DNA from: Mycobacteroides salmoniphilum
GTDB lineage: Bacteria; Actinomycetota; Actinomycetes; Mycobacteriales; Mycobacteriaceae
Direction of reading: 5' to 3'
Length of the DNA: 64,000 nt
NCBI RefSeq assembly: GCF_004924335.1
Contig: NZ_CP024633.1
Coordinates: 1,674,001 to 1,738,000 of the forward strand
The notes below the pieces were generated by a model. The model did no database searches, was not told the DNA's origin, and saw only the letters and a list, made by a program, of their open reading frames with translations. Each line of letters begins with the position of its first letter. Positions within the stretch are counted from its first letter, which is position 1. A program made the translations under genes and the position numbers. Of the stretch, positions 42,155-50,907 are shown in pieces.

Positions 42155-43987
42155 ATGAAGTTACGTGTTGAGGAGTACTTGGACGGCAAAGGTGCGATCA
42201 CCTTGCCAGACGGTTACACCGTCAACTACTACCTAGAACGTGCCGTGGCCGAGCTGGGCGACACCTTGGCGTACCGGTACCTGGACTTCAACGCCAACTC
42301 CGACGGCGAACCCAACGATCTCAACTGGACACAGCTTGGCCAGCGCTCTCAGGCAGTCGCGGCCCGTCTTCAGCAAGTCACCAAGCCCGGCGATCGGGTC
42401 GCGATCCTTGCCCCGCAGGGTATCGACTACGTAGTCGGTTTCTATGCCGCCATCGAGGCCGGGAACATCGCTGTTCCATTGTTTGCTCCGGAGCTTCCCG
42501 GCCACTCCGAACGACTCGATTCGGTGCTCACCGATGCGCAGCCGACCGTGGTCCTGACCAACAATGCCGCCGCCGAGTCTGTCAGCCGATTCGTCCGCGG
42601 CCTGCCCCGGGAACGGCGGCCCCGTGTGGTCGCCGTCGACAGCGTGCCCGATTCGGTGGCCGCCACCTACGTCAAGGTGACCCCGGATACCGACGACATC
42701 GCGTACCTGCAATACACCTCGGGATCCACTCGGGTGCCCGCCGGTGTCGAGATCACCCACCGCGCGGTGATGACCAACGTGCTGCAGATGATCATTTCGG
42801 TGGGTCTGGACGACGATATCCGCAGCGTCAGCTGGCTGCCGCTGTACCACGACATGGGTCTGCTGATGATCGTGTTCCCGCTGTGCGGCGGCCGGATCAC
42901 CCTGATGTCTCCGGTGTCGTTCGTACGTAGGCCAGGGCGGTGGATCAAGGAACTTGCCGCCGAGGCGCACCTGGGCCGAACCTTCGCCGCCGCACCGAAC
43001 TTCGCCTTCGAGCTGGCTGCCGAGCGTGGCCTGCCCAAGGACGGCGAGGAGCTCGACCTCAGCAATGTCGTGGGTCTGATCAATGGATCCGAGCCGGTCA
43101 GCATCTCCTCCATTCGCAAGTTCAATGGCGCTTTCGGGCCCTATGGGCTGCCGCCGACCACCATCAAGCCCTCCTACGGCATGGCCGAGGCGACGCTGTT
43201 CGTCTCCACCATCGATGCCGAGGCCGAGGCCTCGGTGGTGTATCTCGACCGTGCACAGCTCGGCGACGGGCGTGCCGTACGGGTCGGAGCCGACCACGAG
43301 AACGCGGTCCCGCAGGTGTCCTGCGGCAAGATTTCGCGCAGCCAGTGGGCGGTCATCGTCAACCCGAACGCGGACACCGAATTGCCCGACGGTGAAGTCG
43401 GCGAGATCTGGTTGCACGGCGACAACATCGGCCGCGGCTATTGGGGCAGGCCCAAGGAAACTGACTTCTCGTTCCGCAACAAGCTGCAGGCCCGGCTCGA
43501 TCAAGGCAGCCATGCCGGAGGTACCGAGCCCGGTGCCACCTGGTTCCGCACCGGAGACCTGGGCGTCTACCTGGATGGTGAGCTCTTCATCACCGGAAGG
43601 GTCAAGGACCTGGTCATCATCGACGGCCGCAACCACTACCCGCAGGACATCGAGGCCACCGTCGAGGAGGCCTCACCCGCGGTGCGGCATGGTTTTGTGG
43701 CAGCCTTCTCGACGCCCGCGAGCGAGCTGCCGGCCGGCGTCGATCGTGGCAACGGCACGGGGGAGCGGTTGGTCATCGTGGCCGAGCGCGCTGCCGGCGC
43801 GGGCCGTGCCGAACCGGAACCCATCATCGATGCCATTCGCGCGGCCGTCTCGCGGCGGCATAACTTGCCTATCGCGGATGTGCAGCTGGTTCAGGCCGGT
43901 GCGATTCCGCGTACCACCAGCGGAAAGCTTGCACGCCGAGCCTGCCGCCAGGAATACCTGGACAACAAGCTCGGCGTGCGCGCCTGA
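42155..43987 (+). CDS. Long-chain fatty acyl-AMP ligase (FadD-type FAAL)
   Basis: A 610-residue acyl-activating enzyme of the FAAL branch. The AMP-binding P-loop YTSGSTRVPAGVEITHRA (residue about 188), SYGMAEATLFVST and TGDLGVYLDGELFITGRVKD are clear; RTTSGKLARRACR near the C-terminus carries the catalytic Lys. The insertion after RDLVIIDGRNHYPQDIE-type sequence marks FAALs, which make acyl-adenylates for polyketide synthases rather than acyl-CoA (FadD32-like). No polyketide synthase gene is adjacent, so the acceptor is unknown. A direct repeat of GATTCTC sits 130 bp upstream. Confidence 0.88.
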   Translation: MKLRVEEYLDGKGAITLPDGYTVNYYLERAVAELGDTLAYRYLDFNANSDGEPNDLNWTQLGQRSQAVAARLQQVTKPGDRVAILAPQGIDYVVGFYAAIEAGNIAVPLFAPELPGHSERLDSVLTDAQPTVVLTNNAAAESVSRFVRGLPRERRPRVVAVDSVPDSVAATYVKVTPDTDDIAYLQYTSGSTRVPAGVEITHRAVMTNVLQMIISVGLDDDIRSVSWLPLYHDMGLLMIVFPLCGGRITLMSPVSFVRRPGRWIKELAAEAHLGRTFAAAPNFAFELAAERGLPKDGEELDLSNVVGLINGSEPVSISSIRKFNGAFGPYGLPPTTIKPSYGMAEATLFVSTIDAEAEASVVYLDRAQLGDGRAVRVGADHENAVPQVSCGKISRSQWAVIVNPNADTELPDGEVGEIWLHGDNIGRGYWGRPKETDFSFRNKLQARLDQGSHAGGTEPGATWFRTGDLGVYLDGELFITGRVKDLVIIDGRNHYPQDIEATVEEASPAVRHGFVAAFSTPASELPAGVDRGNGTGERLVIVAERAAGAGRAEPEPIIDAIRAAVSRRHNLPIADVQLVQAGAIPRTTSGKLARRACRQEYLDNKLGVRA

Positions 43988-43991
43988 GCTA

Positions 43992-44837
43992 TCAGTAGCT
44001 GTGTTCGGGAGCGGGGAACACCCCGCGAGCCACCTCATCGGCATACTGCTCGGCGGCCTTGCGTAGCTCCGCGCCGACCTGACCGAACTGCTTGACGAAC
44101 TTGGCGGTCTTGCCGCTGGTCATTCCGGCCATGTCCTGCCACACCAACACCTGGGCGTCGCATTCCCGCCCCGCGCCGATACCGACAGTGGGGATGGTGA
44201 GCTTGCCGGTGATCTGCGTCGCCAGGTCGGCGGGCACCATCTCCATCACCACGGCGATGGCTCCGGCCTCCTGGACCGCGATGGCATCGTGGATGAGCTG
44301 TGCGGCGGCATCGTCGCGCCCCTGAACTCGATACCCGCCAAGGCCGTTCACGCTCTGTGGGGTGAACCCGATGTGTGCCACCACCGGAATCCCGGCAGCG
44401 GTCAGCATGGCGATCTGATCGGCAACTCGTTCTCCGCCTTCGAGTTTGACGGCGTGCGTGCCGGCTTCCTTCATGAAGCGGGTGGCACTGGCGAGAGCCT
44501 GAGCGGCCCCGCCTTCGTACGAGCCGAACGGCAGGTCGGCGACCACCAGCGCCTCTGGTGCGCCGCGAACCACGCCGCGCACCAACGGAATCAGCTCGTC
44601 AATGGTGATCGGCACGGTGGTGTCATATCCGTAGACCACGTTCGCGGCCGAATCTCCGACCAGCAGAACGGGAATCCCGGCGTCGTTGAACACACGCGCG
44701 GTGGAGTAGTCGTACGCGGTAAGCATTGACCACTTGTGCCCCTCGGCCTTCCACTTCTGCAAGTGGTGCACGCGGGTCTTGGTGCGAGGCTTGGAGGAAG
44801 TCTCGGAAGCAGCGCCGTACAAAGCAGATTCGGACAT
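43992..44837 (-). CDS. panB: 3-methyl-2-oxobutanoate hydroxymethyltransferase
   Basis: A 281-residue PanB, first committed enzyme of pantothenate synthesis, which transfers a hydroxymethyl group from 5,10-methylene-THF to 2-oxoisovalerate. Signatures: [37 protein letters not shown] (Asp that binds Mg2+), [37 protein letters not shown] and [21 protein letters not shown]. Length is standard. It is convergent with the FAAL gene (4 bp between stops). Confidence 0.96.
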   Translation of the reverse strand: MSESALYGAASETSSKPRTKTRVHHLQKWKAEGHKWSMLTAYDYSTARVFNDAGIPVLLVGDSAANVVYGYDTTVPITIDELIPLVRGVVRGAPEALVVADLPFGSYEGGAAQALASATRFMKEAGTHAVKLEGGERVADQIAMLTAAGIPVVAHIGFTPQSVNGLGGYRVQGRDDAAAQLIHDAIAVQEAGAIAVVMEMVPADLATQITGKLTIPTVGIGAGRECDAQVLVWQDMAGMTSGKTAKFVKQFGQVGAELRKAAEQYADEVARGVFPAPEHSY

Positions 44838-44997
44838 CAGTGTCGCCTTCGTTTATCTCCTCAAGGCCCGTTCGGGTCCCTGGGTTACCAACGATGTTCA
44901 GTCTGCCACCGGGCGGCGATGAGATGAATATCCGAACGCGTGGACTTGGTCACACCTGGGTCGCCGCATTTGGGCACGGGGGGCTACCCGGCTCGCC

Positions 44998-45003
44998 TAG
45001 CAT
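44998..45003 (+). promoter_or_regulatory. -10 box ahead of the wax ester synthase gene
   Basis: TAGCAT ends 7 nt before the ATG at 45011, consistent with a leaderless transcript. Confidence 0.45.
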
Positions 45004-45010
45004 CTGCGGC

Positions 45011-46384
45011 ATGCAGCGGCTTTCCGGACTTGACGCCAGTTTTCTCTATCTCGAAACACCCACCCAACCCATGCACGTGTGCGGGGTACTGGAATTAGAC
45101 ACCACAACCATTCCCGGTGGCTACTCGTTCGAGAAACTGCGGACCAAGCTGGTCGAGCGCGTCGAGGGAATCTCGTCCTTCACGGAGAAGCTCGCCGACA
45201 GCCGCCTGAACCTGGACCACCCGGTGTGGGTCGACGACGACGACTTCGACATCGACCGGCACCTGCATCACGTCGGGCTGCCCGCGCCCGGAGGCAAGGC
45301 CGAGATCGCCGACATGTGCGGACACATCGCCTCGCTGCCCTTGGATCGCGCCCGGCCGCTGTGGGAAATGTGGGTCATCGAGACAGGCGACACGAACCGC
45401 CTGGTGGTCATGACCAAGATGCATCACGCCTCGGTCGACGGTGTCACCGGCGCCAACCTGATGTCGGCGCTCTGTGGTGTGGAACCCGATGCCGAAGCAC
45501 CCGAACCCGCCCCGGGTGTCGGCGGCGCCAACAGCCTGGAGATCGCCGTTACCGGAGCCCTCAAATGGGCCTCGCGGCCGCTGAAGTTCGCCAAGCTGCT
45601 GCCCTCGACTCTCGGAGTCATCCCGGCCTGGCTGGAACGCTCCAAGCGCGGCGAGGCCATGACGGCGCCGTTCTCGGCGCCGCGGACCTCGTTCAACTCC
45701 ACCATCACCAGCCGCCGCAACGTCGGCTACGCCCAACTGGACCTGGAGGATGTTCGCGCGGTCAAGAACCGCTTCGGCGTCAAGGTCAACGATGTCGTGA
45801 TGGCCATCTGCGCCGGCGCGCTGCGCAAGTACCTGGACGATCGCGGTGAGCTTCCGGAGAGCTCCTTGGTGGCCATGGTTCCGGTGTCGGTGCATGAGAA
45901 GTCCGATCGCCCGGGCCGTAATCAGGTGTCGGGAATGTTCTCCCGCCTGGAGACCAATATTGAAGATCCAGTGGACCGTCTGTTGGCCATCGCCGAGGCC
46001 AACAACATCGCGAAGGAACACACGGCCGTGTTGGGCGCGACGCTGCTGCAGGACTGGAGTCAGTTCGCGGCGCCCGCGGTGTTCGGCACCGCGATGCGGG
46101 TCTACTCGCGCATCCGGCTGGCCGACCGCCATCCGGTGATCCACAACCTGGTGGTCTCCAATGTGCCGGGACCCCAAGTGCCGCTGTACTTCTTAGGCGC
46201 CCAGGTCGTTGGGATGTACCCGCTGGGACCGATCTTCCACGGCGCCGCGCTCACCGTCACGGTGATGTCGCTGGACGGCAAACTCAACGTGGGCCTGATC
46301 TCCTGCCCCGATCTGATGCCCGATCTGTCCACGCTGACCGACGATTTCGGCGTGGCGCTCCAGGAGCTGAAGGCCCGGATCTAG
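45011..46384 (+). CDS. Wax ester synthase / acyl-CoA:diacylglycerol acyltransferase (WS/DGAT)
   Basis: A 457-residue WS/DGAT. It begins MQRLSGLDASFLYLETPTQP, as most mycobacterial members do, and has the catalytic MHHASVDG (H138-H139, D143-G144) and a C-terminal VVSNVPGPQVPLYFLGA. These enzymes make triacylglycerol or wax esters from acyl-CoA. The ATG at 45011 is chosen on this N-terminal match; the open frame continues upstream into the panB region. The next gene begins 22 bp downstream. Confidence 0.93.
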   Translation: MQRLSGLDASFLYLETPTQPMHVCGVLELDTTTIPGGYSFEKLRTKLVERVEGISSFTEKLADSRLNLDHPVWVDDDDFDIDRHLHHVGLPAPGGKAEIADMCGHIASLPLDRARPLWEMWVIETGDTNRLVVMTKMHHASVDGVTGANLMSALCGVEPDAEAPEPAPGVGGANSLEIAVTGALKWASRPLKFAKLLPSTLGVIPAWLERSKRGEAMTAPFSAPRTSFNSTITSRRNVGYAQLDLEDVRAVKNRFGVKVNDVVMAICAGALRKYLDDRGELPESSLVAMVPVSVHEKSDRPGRNQVSGMFSRLETNIEDPVDRLLAIAEANNIAKEHTAVLGATLLQDWSQFAAPAVFGTAMRVYSRIRLADRHPVIHNLVVSNVPGPQVPLYFLGAQVVGMYPLGPIFHGAALTVTVMSLDGKLNVGLISCPDLMPDLSTLTDDFGVALQELKARI

Positions 46385-46406
46385 TCTCTTCTGGCACCAT
46401 GGCTGA

Positions 46407-47927
46407 ATGATGTTTCGTGGTCGGCGGGTTGCTGCCGTATTGGCTCTTGCCTCGGTGGTAGCCGTCGTCTCTGGTTGTGTGCGGTCAGTTGAAGGTCAGG
46501 CGACGGCGGCGCGACCGTCGGAAACCGCCCTCAGTTGGGGGGACTGTGACGGCTTCACGCCGGAAAACACGACGGTGCCCGCGAGCACGGTGTGCTCGGA
46601 GCTCGAGGTGCCTGTCGACTACGCCAAACCCGACGGCGCCAAGGCGCGCCTGGCGATCATCAAGTACCCGGCAAAGGGCAACAAGATCGGGTCGCTGCTG
46701 ATGAACCCCGGCGGGCCGGGCCAATCGGGCATCGAGGCCGCGACCGCCATCGTCAAGCAGGTGCCCAAGGAGATCCGCGACAGCTTCGACTTCATCGGAT
46801 TCGACCCGCGTGGTGTGGGATCGTCCACCCCGGCCGTCGAATGCAACTCGGACCAAGACGTGGACCGCTTGCGCGCGCAGAACGACACCGACTACAGCCC
46901 CGAGGGTGTCGCCCGCATGGAGCAGGACTCCAAGGACTTCGTGAAGCGCTGCGTCGACAAGGTGGGGCTGGAGTTCCTCGCCAATGTCGGCACCGTGAAC
47001 GTGGCCAAGGATATGGATCGGCTTCGTGCCGCACTCGGTGACGACAAGCTGACCTACCTGGGCTACTCGTACGGCACCCGGATCGGCACCACGTACGCCG
47101 AGCAGTTCCCCCAAAATGTGCGGGCCCTCATCCTCGATGGGGTGATCGACCCCAATGCCGATCCCACCCAGGCCGATATCGACCAGATCGCTGGATTCCA
47201 AAAGGCTTTCGACAACTATGCGGCCGACTGCGCCAAGAGCCCGAGCTGCCCGCTGGGTACCGATCCCGCGCAGGCGACCGCGCGTTATCGGGCCATGATC
47301 GATCCGTTGGTCGAGCATCCGGCCAAGACCAAGGACGGCCGCGGCCTGTCCCACGGTGATGCCATCATCGGCACCATCATGGTGATGTACTCGCCCACGC
47401 TGTGGGAGGCGTTCACCAAGGCGCTACGCCAGCTCAGCGAGGGATCGGGTGACATCCTGCAGTTGCTCGCCGACGCGTACATGAAGCGCGACGAAGAGGG
47501 GCATTACAGCCACGCGCAGGACGCGCAGACCGCCATCAACTGTGTGGACGAACCGCCACAGACGGACCGCGCCAAGACCGTTGAGAAGGACCGGCGCATC
47601 CGTGAGGTGGCCCCGTTCCAGGACTTCGGCGCATTCACCGGCAATGCGCCGCTGGGGGTGTGCGCGTTCTGGCCGGTACCGCCGACGAGCAAGCCGCACC
47701 CCATCAACGTGCCTGGCCTGCCCAAGTTGCTGGTGGTGTCCACCACCTTTGATCCGGCGACCCCGTACCAGGCGGGCGTTGAGCTGGCCAAACAGCTCGG
47801 CGGCGGCCTGCTTACCTACGAGGGGACCAAGCACACCATCGTGTTCGACGGGAATCAGTGCGTCGACAAAGCGGCGGAGACATATCTCATCAAGGTCACG
47901 ACTCCGGCCGAAGGCGCCCGCTGCTGA
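46407..47927 (+). CDS. caeA: Secreted lipoprotein hydrolase of the CaeA/Hip1 type
   Basis: A 506-residue alpha/beta hydrolase (TAP/SCO-like family) anchored as a lipoprotein: lipobox VVSGC at Cys24. Oxyanion region LLMNPGGPGQSGIE, nucleophile YLGYSYGT (Ser221), Asp in TTFDPATPYQ and His in EGTKHTIVF. Position and signal match M. tuberculosis Rv2224c (CaeA/Hip1), a cell-envelope serine protease/esterase that affects host immune responses. Tandem with a close paralogue 35 bp downstream. A second Met one codon in is an equal start. Confidence 0.9.
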   Translation: MMFRGRRVAAVLALASVVAVVSGCVRSVEGQATAARPSETALSWGDCDGFTPENTTVPASTVCSELEVPVDYAKPDGAKARLAIIKYPAKGNKIGSLLMNPGGPGQSGIEAATAIVKQVPKEIRDSFDFIGFDPRGVGSSTPAVECNSDQDVDRLRAQNDTDYSPEGVARMEQDSKDFVKRCVDKVGLEFLANVGTVNVAKDMDRLRAALGDDKLTYLGYSYGTRIGTTYAEQFPQNVRALILDGVIDPNADPTQADIDQIAGFQKAFDNYAADCAKSPSCPLGTDPAQATARYRAMIDPLVEHPAKTKDGRGLSHGDAIIGTIMVMYSPTLWEAFTKALRQLSEGSGDILQLLADAYMKRDEEGHYSHAQDAQTAINCVDEPPQTDRAKTVEKDRRIREVAPFQDFGAFTGNAPLGVCAFWPVPPTSKPHPINVPGLPKLLVVSTTFDPATPYQAGVELAKQLGGGLLTYEGTKHTIVFDGNQCVDKAAETYLIKVTTPAEGARC

Positions 47928-47962
47928 TCCCTTTTGGCATCCGACATGGCACGATGTGGCCC

Positions 47963-49492
47963 ATGATGCGGATGCGCCGAGCGTTGCCGGTGATTCTTTT
48001 GATGTTCTCGGCGGCCCTTCCTGCCATCCCTGCGGCCGCCGCGCCGCTGCCGGCACCGAGCCCGTCGTTGCAGGCGTTCTACGACCAGAAGGTCACCTGG
48101 GGCAGTTGCGACGGCTTCGTCGGTGACACCAGCCGCATCCCGACGGCCCGGTGCGCCAAGGTGAAGGTGCCCGTCAGCTACGACAAGCTGATGGGTGCGG
48201 TGGCAGAGCTCGCCGTCCTCAAGGTGCCCGCCACCGGCAAGCGCATCGGCGCACTGCTGGTCAACCCGGGCGGGCCCGGGGGATCGGGCGTGGACCTCGC
48301 GGCCGGTATGGGCGCCAAGCTCGGCGACAGCGCGGTCGGGCAGAGCTTCGACATCGTCGGGTTCGATCCGCGCGGTGTCGGCGGCTCGACCCCGACCCTG
48401 CGGTGCCGCACCGACGCCCAGTTCGACGCCTTCCGTAAGGAGCCTCTAGCCGACTACAGCCAGGCCGGGGTCGCCCACATCGAGGACGTGTACCGCCAGT
48501 ACGTCAACGACTGCGCTAGCCGGATGGGGCTGGACTTCCTTGCCAATGCCGGAACCGCCTCGGCGGCAAGGGATATGGATATCGTCAGAGCGGCAGTCGG
48601 CGACAACAAGCTGAACTACCTGGGTTACTCCTACGGCACCGAACTCGGCACCCAGTACGCCGAGTACTTCCCGCAGAATGTGCGCACGATGGTCCTGGAC
48701 GGCGCGATTGACCCGACCATCGATCCGGTGGAATCCAACGTCCGGCAGATGACCGGCTTCCAGGTGGCGTTCAACGACTACGCGGCCGACTGCGCCAAGG
48801 ACCCCAAGTGCCCATTGGGCACCGACCCGTCGCAGGCCGTGAAGCGTTTCCACCAACTGATCGATCCGTTGGTCGCCAAGCCCGCGAAGACCAACGACCC
48901 GCGTGGCCTGGGCTACCAGGATGCCATCACCGGCACCATCCAGGCGATGTACACACCCCGGTACTGGAAGTACCTGACCTCCGGGTTGGCCGGCTTGGTC
49001 GATGGCAGCGGACCCGACGACCTGCTGTGGCTGGCCGACCAGTACCAGGAGCGCGACGACCAGGGGCACTACGACAACCTGCAGGACGCCTTCAATTCGA
49101 TTCGATGCGTCGACGGGCCGACCCCGCGGGACTCCGCCCCCTGGGTGGTCGCCGACAAACGACTGCGCGAGCAGGCGCCGTTCTCGAGCTATGGCACGTT
49201 CACCGGATACGCCCCGCGCGATTTGTGCGCCTTCTGGCCGGTGGCGCCGACGTCGGCACCGCACACCCCGTCGACTCCCGGACTGCCGCCGGTGGTGGTC
49301 ATCTCCACGACCCACGACCCGGCAACCCCCTATGAGGCGGGTGTGGCGCTGGCGCAGCAATTGAACGGATCGCTCATCAGCTACGAGGGCACCCAGCACA
49401 CCGTCGCGTTCAACGGAGAGGCATGTGTCGACGAGGCGGTTACGCGTTACTTCGTCGACGGCACCGTGCCTCCCCGGGACGTGCGGTGCTGA
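47963..49492 (+). CDS. Secreted TAP-like alpha/beta hydrolase, CaeA paralogue
   Basis: About 509 residues. Same architecture as the upstream gene: LLVNPGGPGGSGVD, YLGYSYGTELG, TTHDPATPYE and EGTQHTVAF. Instead of a lipobox it has an ordinary signal peptide (ALPVILLMFSAALPAIPAAA-A), so it should be released or wall-associated. Several in-frame Met codons lie at the start (47954, 47963, 47966, 47972). It matches M. tuberculosis Rv2223c in position between caeA and glnA2. The pair arose by tandem duplication shared with other mycobacteria. Confidence 0.87.
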   Translation: MMRMRRALPVILLMFSAALPAIPAAAAPLPAPSPSLQAFYDQKVTWGSCDGFVGDTSRIPTARCAKVKVPVSYDKLMGAVAELAVLKVPATGKRIGALLVNPGGPGGSGVDLAAGMGAKLGDSAVGQSFDIVGFDPRGVGGSTPTLRCRTDAQFDAFRKEPLADYSQAGVAHIEDVYRQYVNDCASRMGLDFLANAGTASAARDMDIVRAAVGDNKLNYLGYSYGTELGTQYAEYFPQNVRTMVLDGAIDPTIDPVESNVRQMTGFQVAFNDYAADCAKDPKCPLGTDPSQAVKRFHQLIDPLVAKPAKTNDPRGLGYQDAITGTIQAMYTPRYWKYLTSGLAGLVDGSGPDDLLWLADQYQERDDQGHYDNLQDAFNSIRCVDGPTPRDSAPWVVADKRLREQAPFSSYGTFTGYAPRDLCAFWPVAPTSAPHTPSTPGLPPVVVISTTHDPATPYEAGVALAQQLNGSLISYEGTQHTVAFNGEACVDEAVTRYFVDGTVPPRDVRC

Positions 49493-49521
49493 GCATCCGT
49501 GCCCGTGTACGCCGGATGTAA

Positions 49522-49527
49522 TAGCCT
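49522..49527 (+). promoter_or_regulatory. -10 box of a leaderless promoter (glnA2)
   Basis: TAGCCT ends 6 nt before the ATG at 49534; no Shine-Dalgarno sequence is present. Confidence 0.55.
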
Positions 49528-49533
49528 CTGACC

Positions 49534-50874
49534 ATGGATCGTCAGAAGGAATTCGTGCTGCGCACGCTGGAAGAACGCGATATCCGTTTTGTCCGGCTGT
49601 GGTTCACCGATGTGCTCGGCTACCTCAAGAGCGTGTCCATCGCGCCGGCCGAACTCGAAGGCGCCTTCGAGGAGGGCATCGGCTTCGACGGATCCTCCAT
49701 CGAGGGCTTCGCCCGTGTCTCCGAATCGGACACCGTCGCCCACCCCGACCCGTCGACATTCCAGGTGCTGCCCTGGACCACCAGTGCCGGCAAGCACCAC
49801 TCCGCGCGCATGTTCTGCGATATCAAGCTGCCGGACGGATCGCCGTCCTGGTCGGATCCGCGGCATGTGCTGCGTCGCCAGCTCGCCAAGGCAAGCGATT
49901 TGGGCTTCTCCTGCTACGTGCACCCGGAGATCGAGTTCTTCCTGCTGAAGAACTTGCCCGACGACGGTTCGGCGCCAATCCCGGCCGATGACGCGGGGTA
50001 CTTCGACCAGGCCGTGCACGAGGCGGCACCGAACTTCCGTCGGCACGCCATCGATGCGCTCGAATCCATGGGCATCTCCGTGGAATTCAGCCACCACGAG
50101 GGCGCGCCCGGCCAGCAGGAGATCGACCTGCGCTACGCCGACGCCCTTTCCATGGCGGACAACGTGATGACCTTCCGCAATGTGGTCAAGGAAGTGGCAA
50201 TCATCGACGGCGTGCATGCCACGTTCATGCCCAAGCCGTACAGCGAGCACCCCGGTAGTGCGATGCACACCCACATGAGCCTGTTCGAGGGCGATACCAA
50301 CGCATTCCACAACCCCGACGACCCGCTGCAGCTCTCCAGCGTCGGTAAGTCGTTCATCGCGGGAATCCTGGAGCACGCCAACGAGATCAGCGCTGTCACC
50401 AACCAGTGGGTGAACTCCTACAAGCGCCTGGTGCACGGCGGCGAGGCGCCGACGGCGGCATCGTGGGGCGCGGCCAACCGCTCGGCGCTGGTGCGGGTTC
50501 CGATGTACACGCCCAACAAGTCGTCCTCGCGCCGCATCGAGGTGCGCAGCCCCGACTCGGCCTGCAATCCCTATCTGACGTACGCGGTGCTGCTGGCCGC
50601 CGGATTGCGCGGCGTGGAGCAGGGATACACGCTGGGGCCCGAGGCCGAGGACGATGTGTGGCAGCTGACTGCCGCGGAGCGTCAGGCCATGGGTTACAAG
50701 GAGCTGCCCAGCACGCTGGAGAATGCGCTCATCGCCATGGAGCGTTCCGAGCTGGTCGCCGAAGCCCTGGGAGAGCATGTCTTCGACTTCTTCCTCCGGA
50801 ACAAGCGGGCCGAGTGGGCGCGCTACCGCAGCAATGTGACCCCGTTCGAGCTGCGGGCCTACTTGGGTCTCTGA
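49534..50874 (+). CDS. glnA2: Glutamine synthetase GlnA2-type
   Basis: A 446-residue type I glutamine synthetase. FVRLWFTDVLGYLKSV at the start, EEGIGFDGSSIEGF, the Mg/ATP region EFFLLKN, NVMTFRNVVKEVA, FMPKPYSEHPGSAMHTHMSL and NRSALVRVPMYTPNKSSSRR are conserved. The C-terminal region lacks the KDLYxLPP adenylylation loop of GlnA1 (here AEDDVWQLTAAE), so it should not be an adenylylation target. GlnA2 of M. tuberculosis lies in the same place beside glnE. Starts on a leaderless promoter. Confidence 0.93.
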   Translation: MDRQKEFVLRTLEERDIRFVRLWFTDVLGYLKSVSIAPAELEGAFEEGIGFDGSSIEGFARVSESDTVAHPDPSTFQVLPWTTSAGKHHSARMFCDIKLPDGSPSWSDPRHVLRRQLAKASDLGFSCYVHPEIEFFLLKNLPDDGSAPIPADDAGYFDQAVHEAAPNFRRHAIDALESMGISVEFSHHEGAPGQQEIDLRYADALSMADNVMTFRNVVKEVAIIDGVHATFMPKPYSEHPGSAMHTHMSLFEGDTNAFHNPDDPLQLSSVGKSFIAGILEHANEISAVTNQWVNSYKRLVHGGEAPTAASWGAANRSALVRVPMYTPNKSSSRRIEVRSPDSACNPYLTYAVLLAAGLRGVEQGYTLGPEAEDDVWQLTAAERQAMGYKELPSTLENALIAMERSELVAEALGEHVFDFFLRNKRAEWARYRSNVTPFELRAYLGL

Positions 50875-50895
50875 TGAGCCGTTCGCGCGAAGAAC
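50873..50895 (+). repeat. Short dispersed element, copy 1
   Basis: GATGAGCCGTTCGCGCGAAG continuing AAC, overlapping the glnA2 stop codon. It matches 61579-61601 at 20 of 23 bases. The centre TTCGCGCGAA is a perfect 10-bp palindrome. Confidence 0.5.
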
Positions 50896-50907
50896 ATTGG
50901 GTCTGAG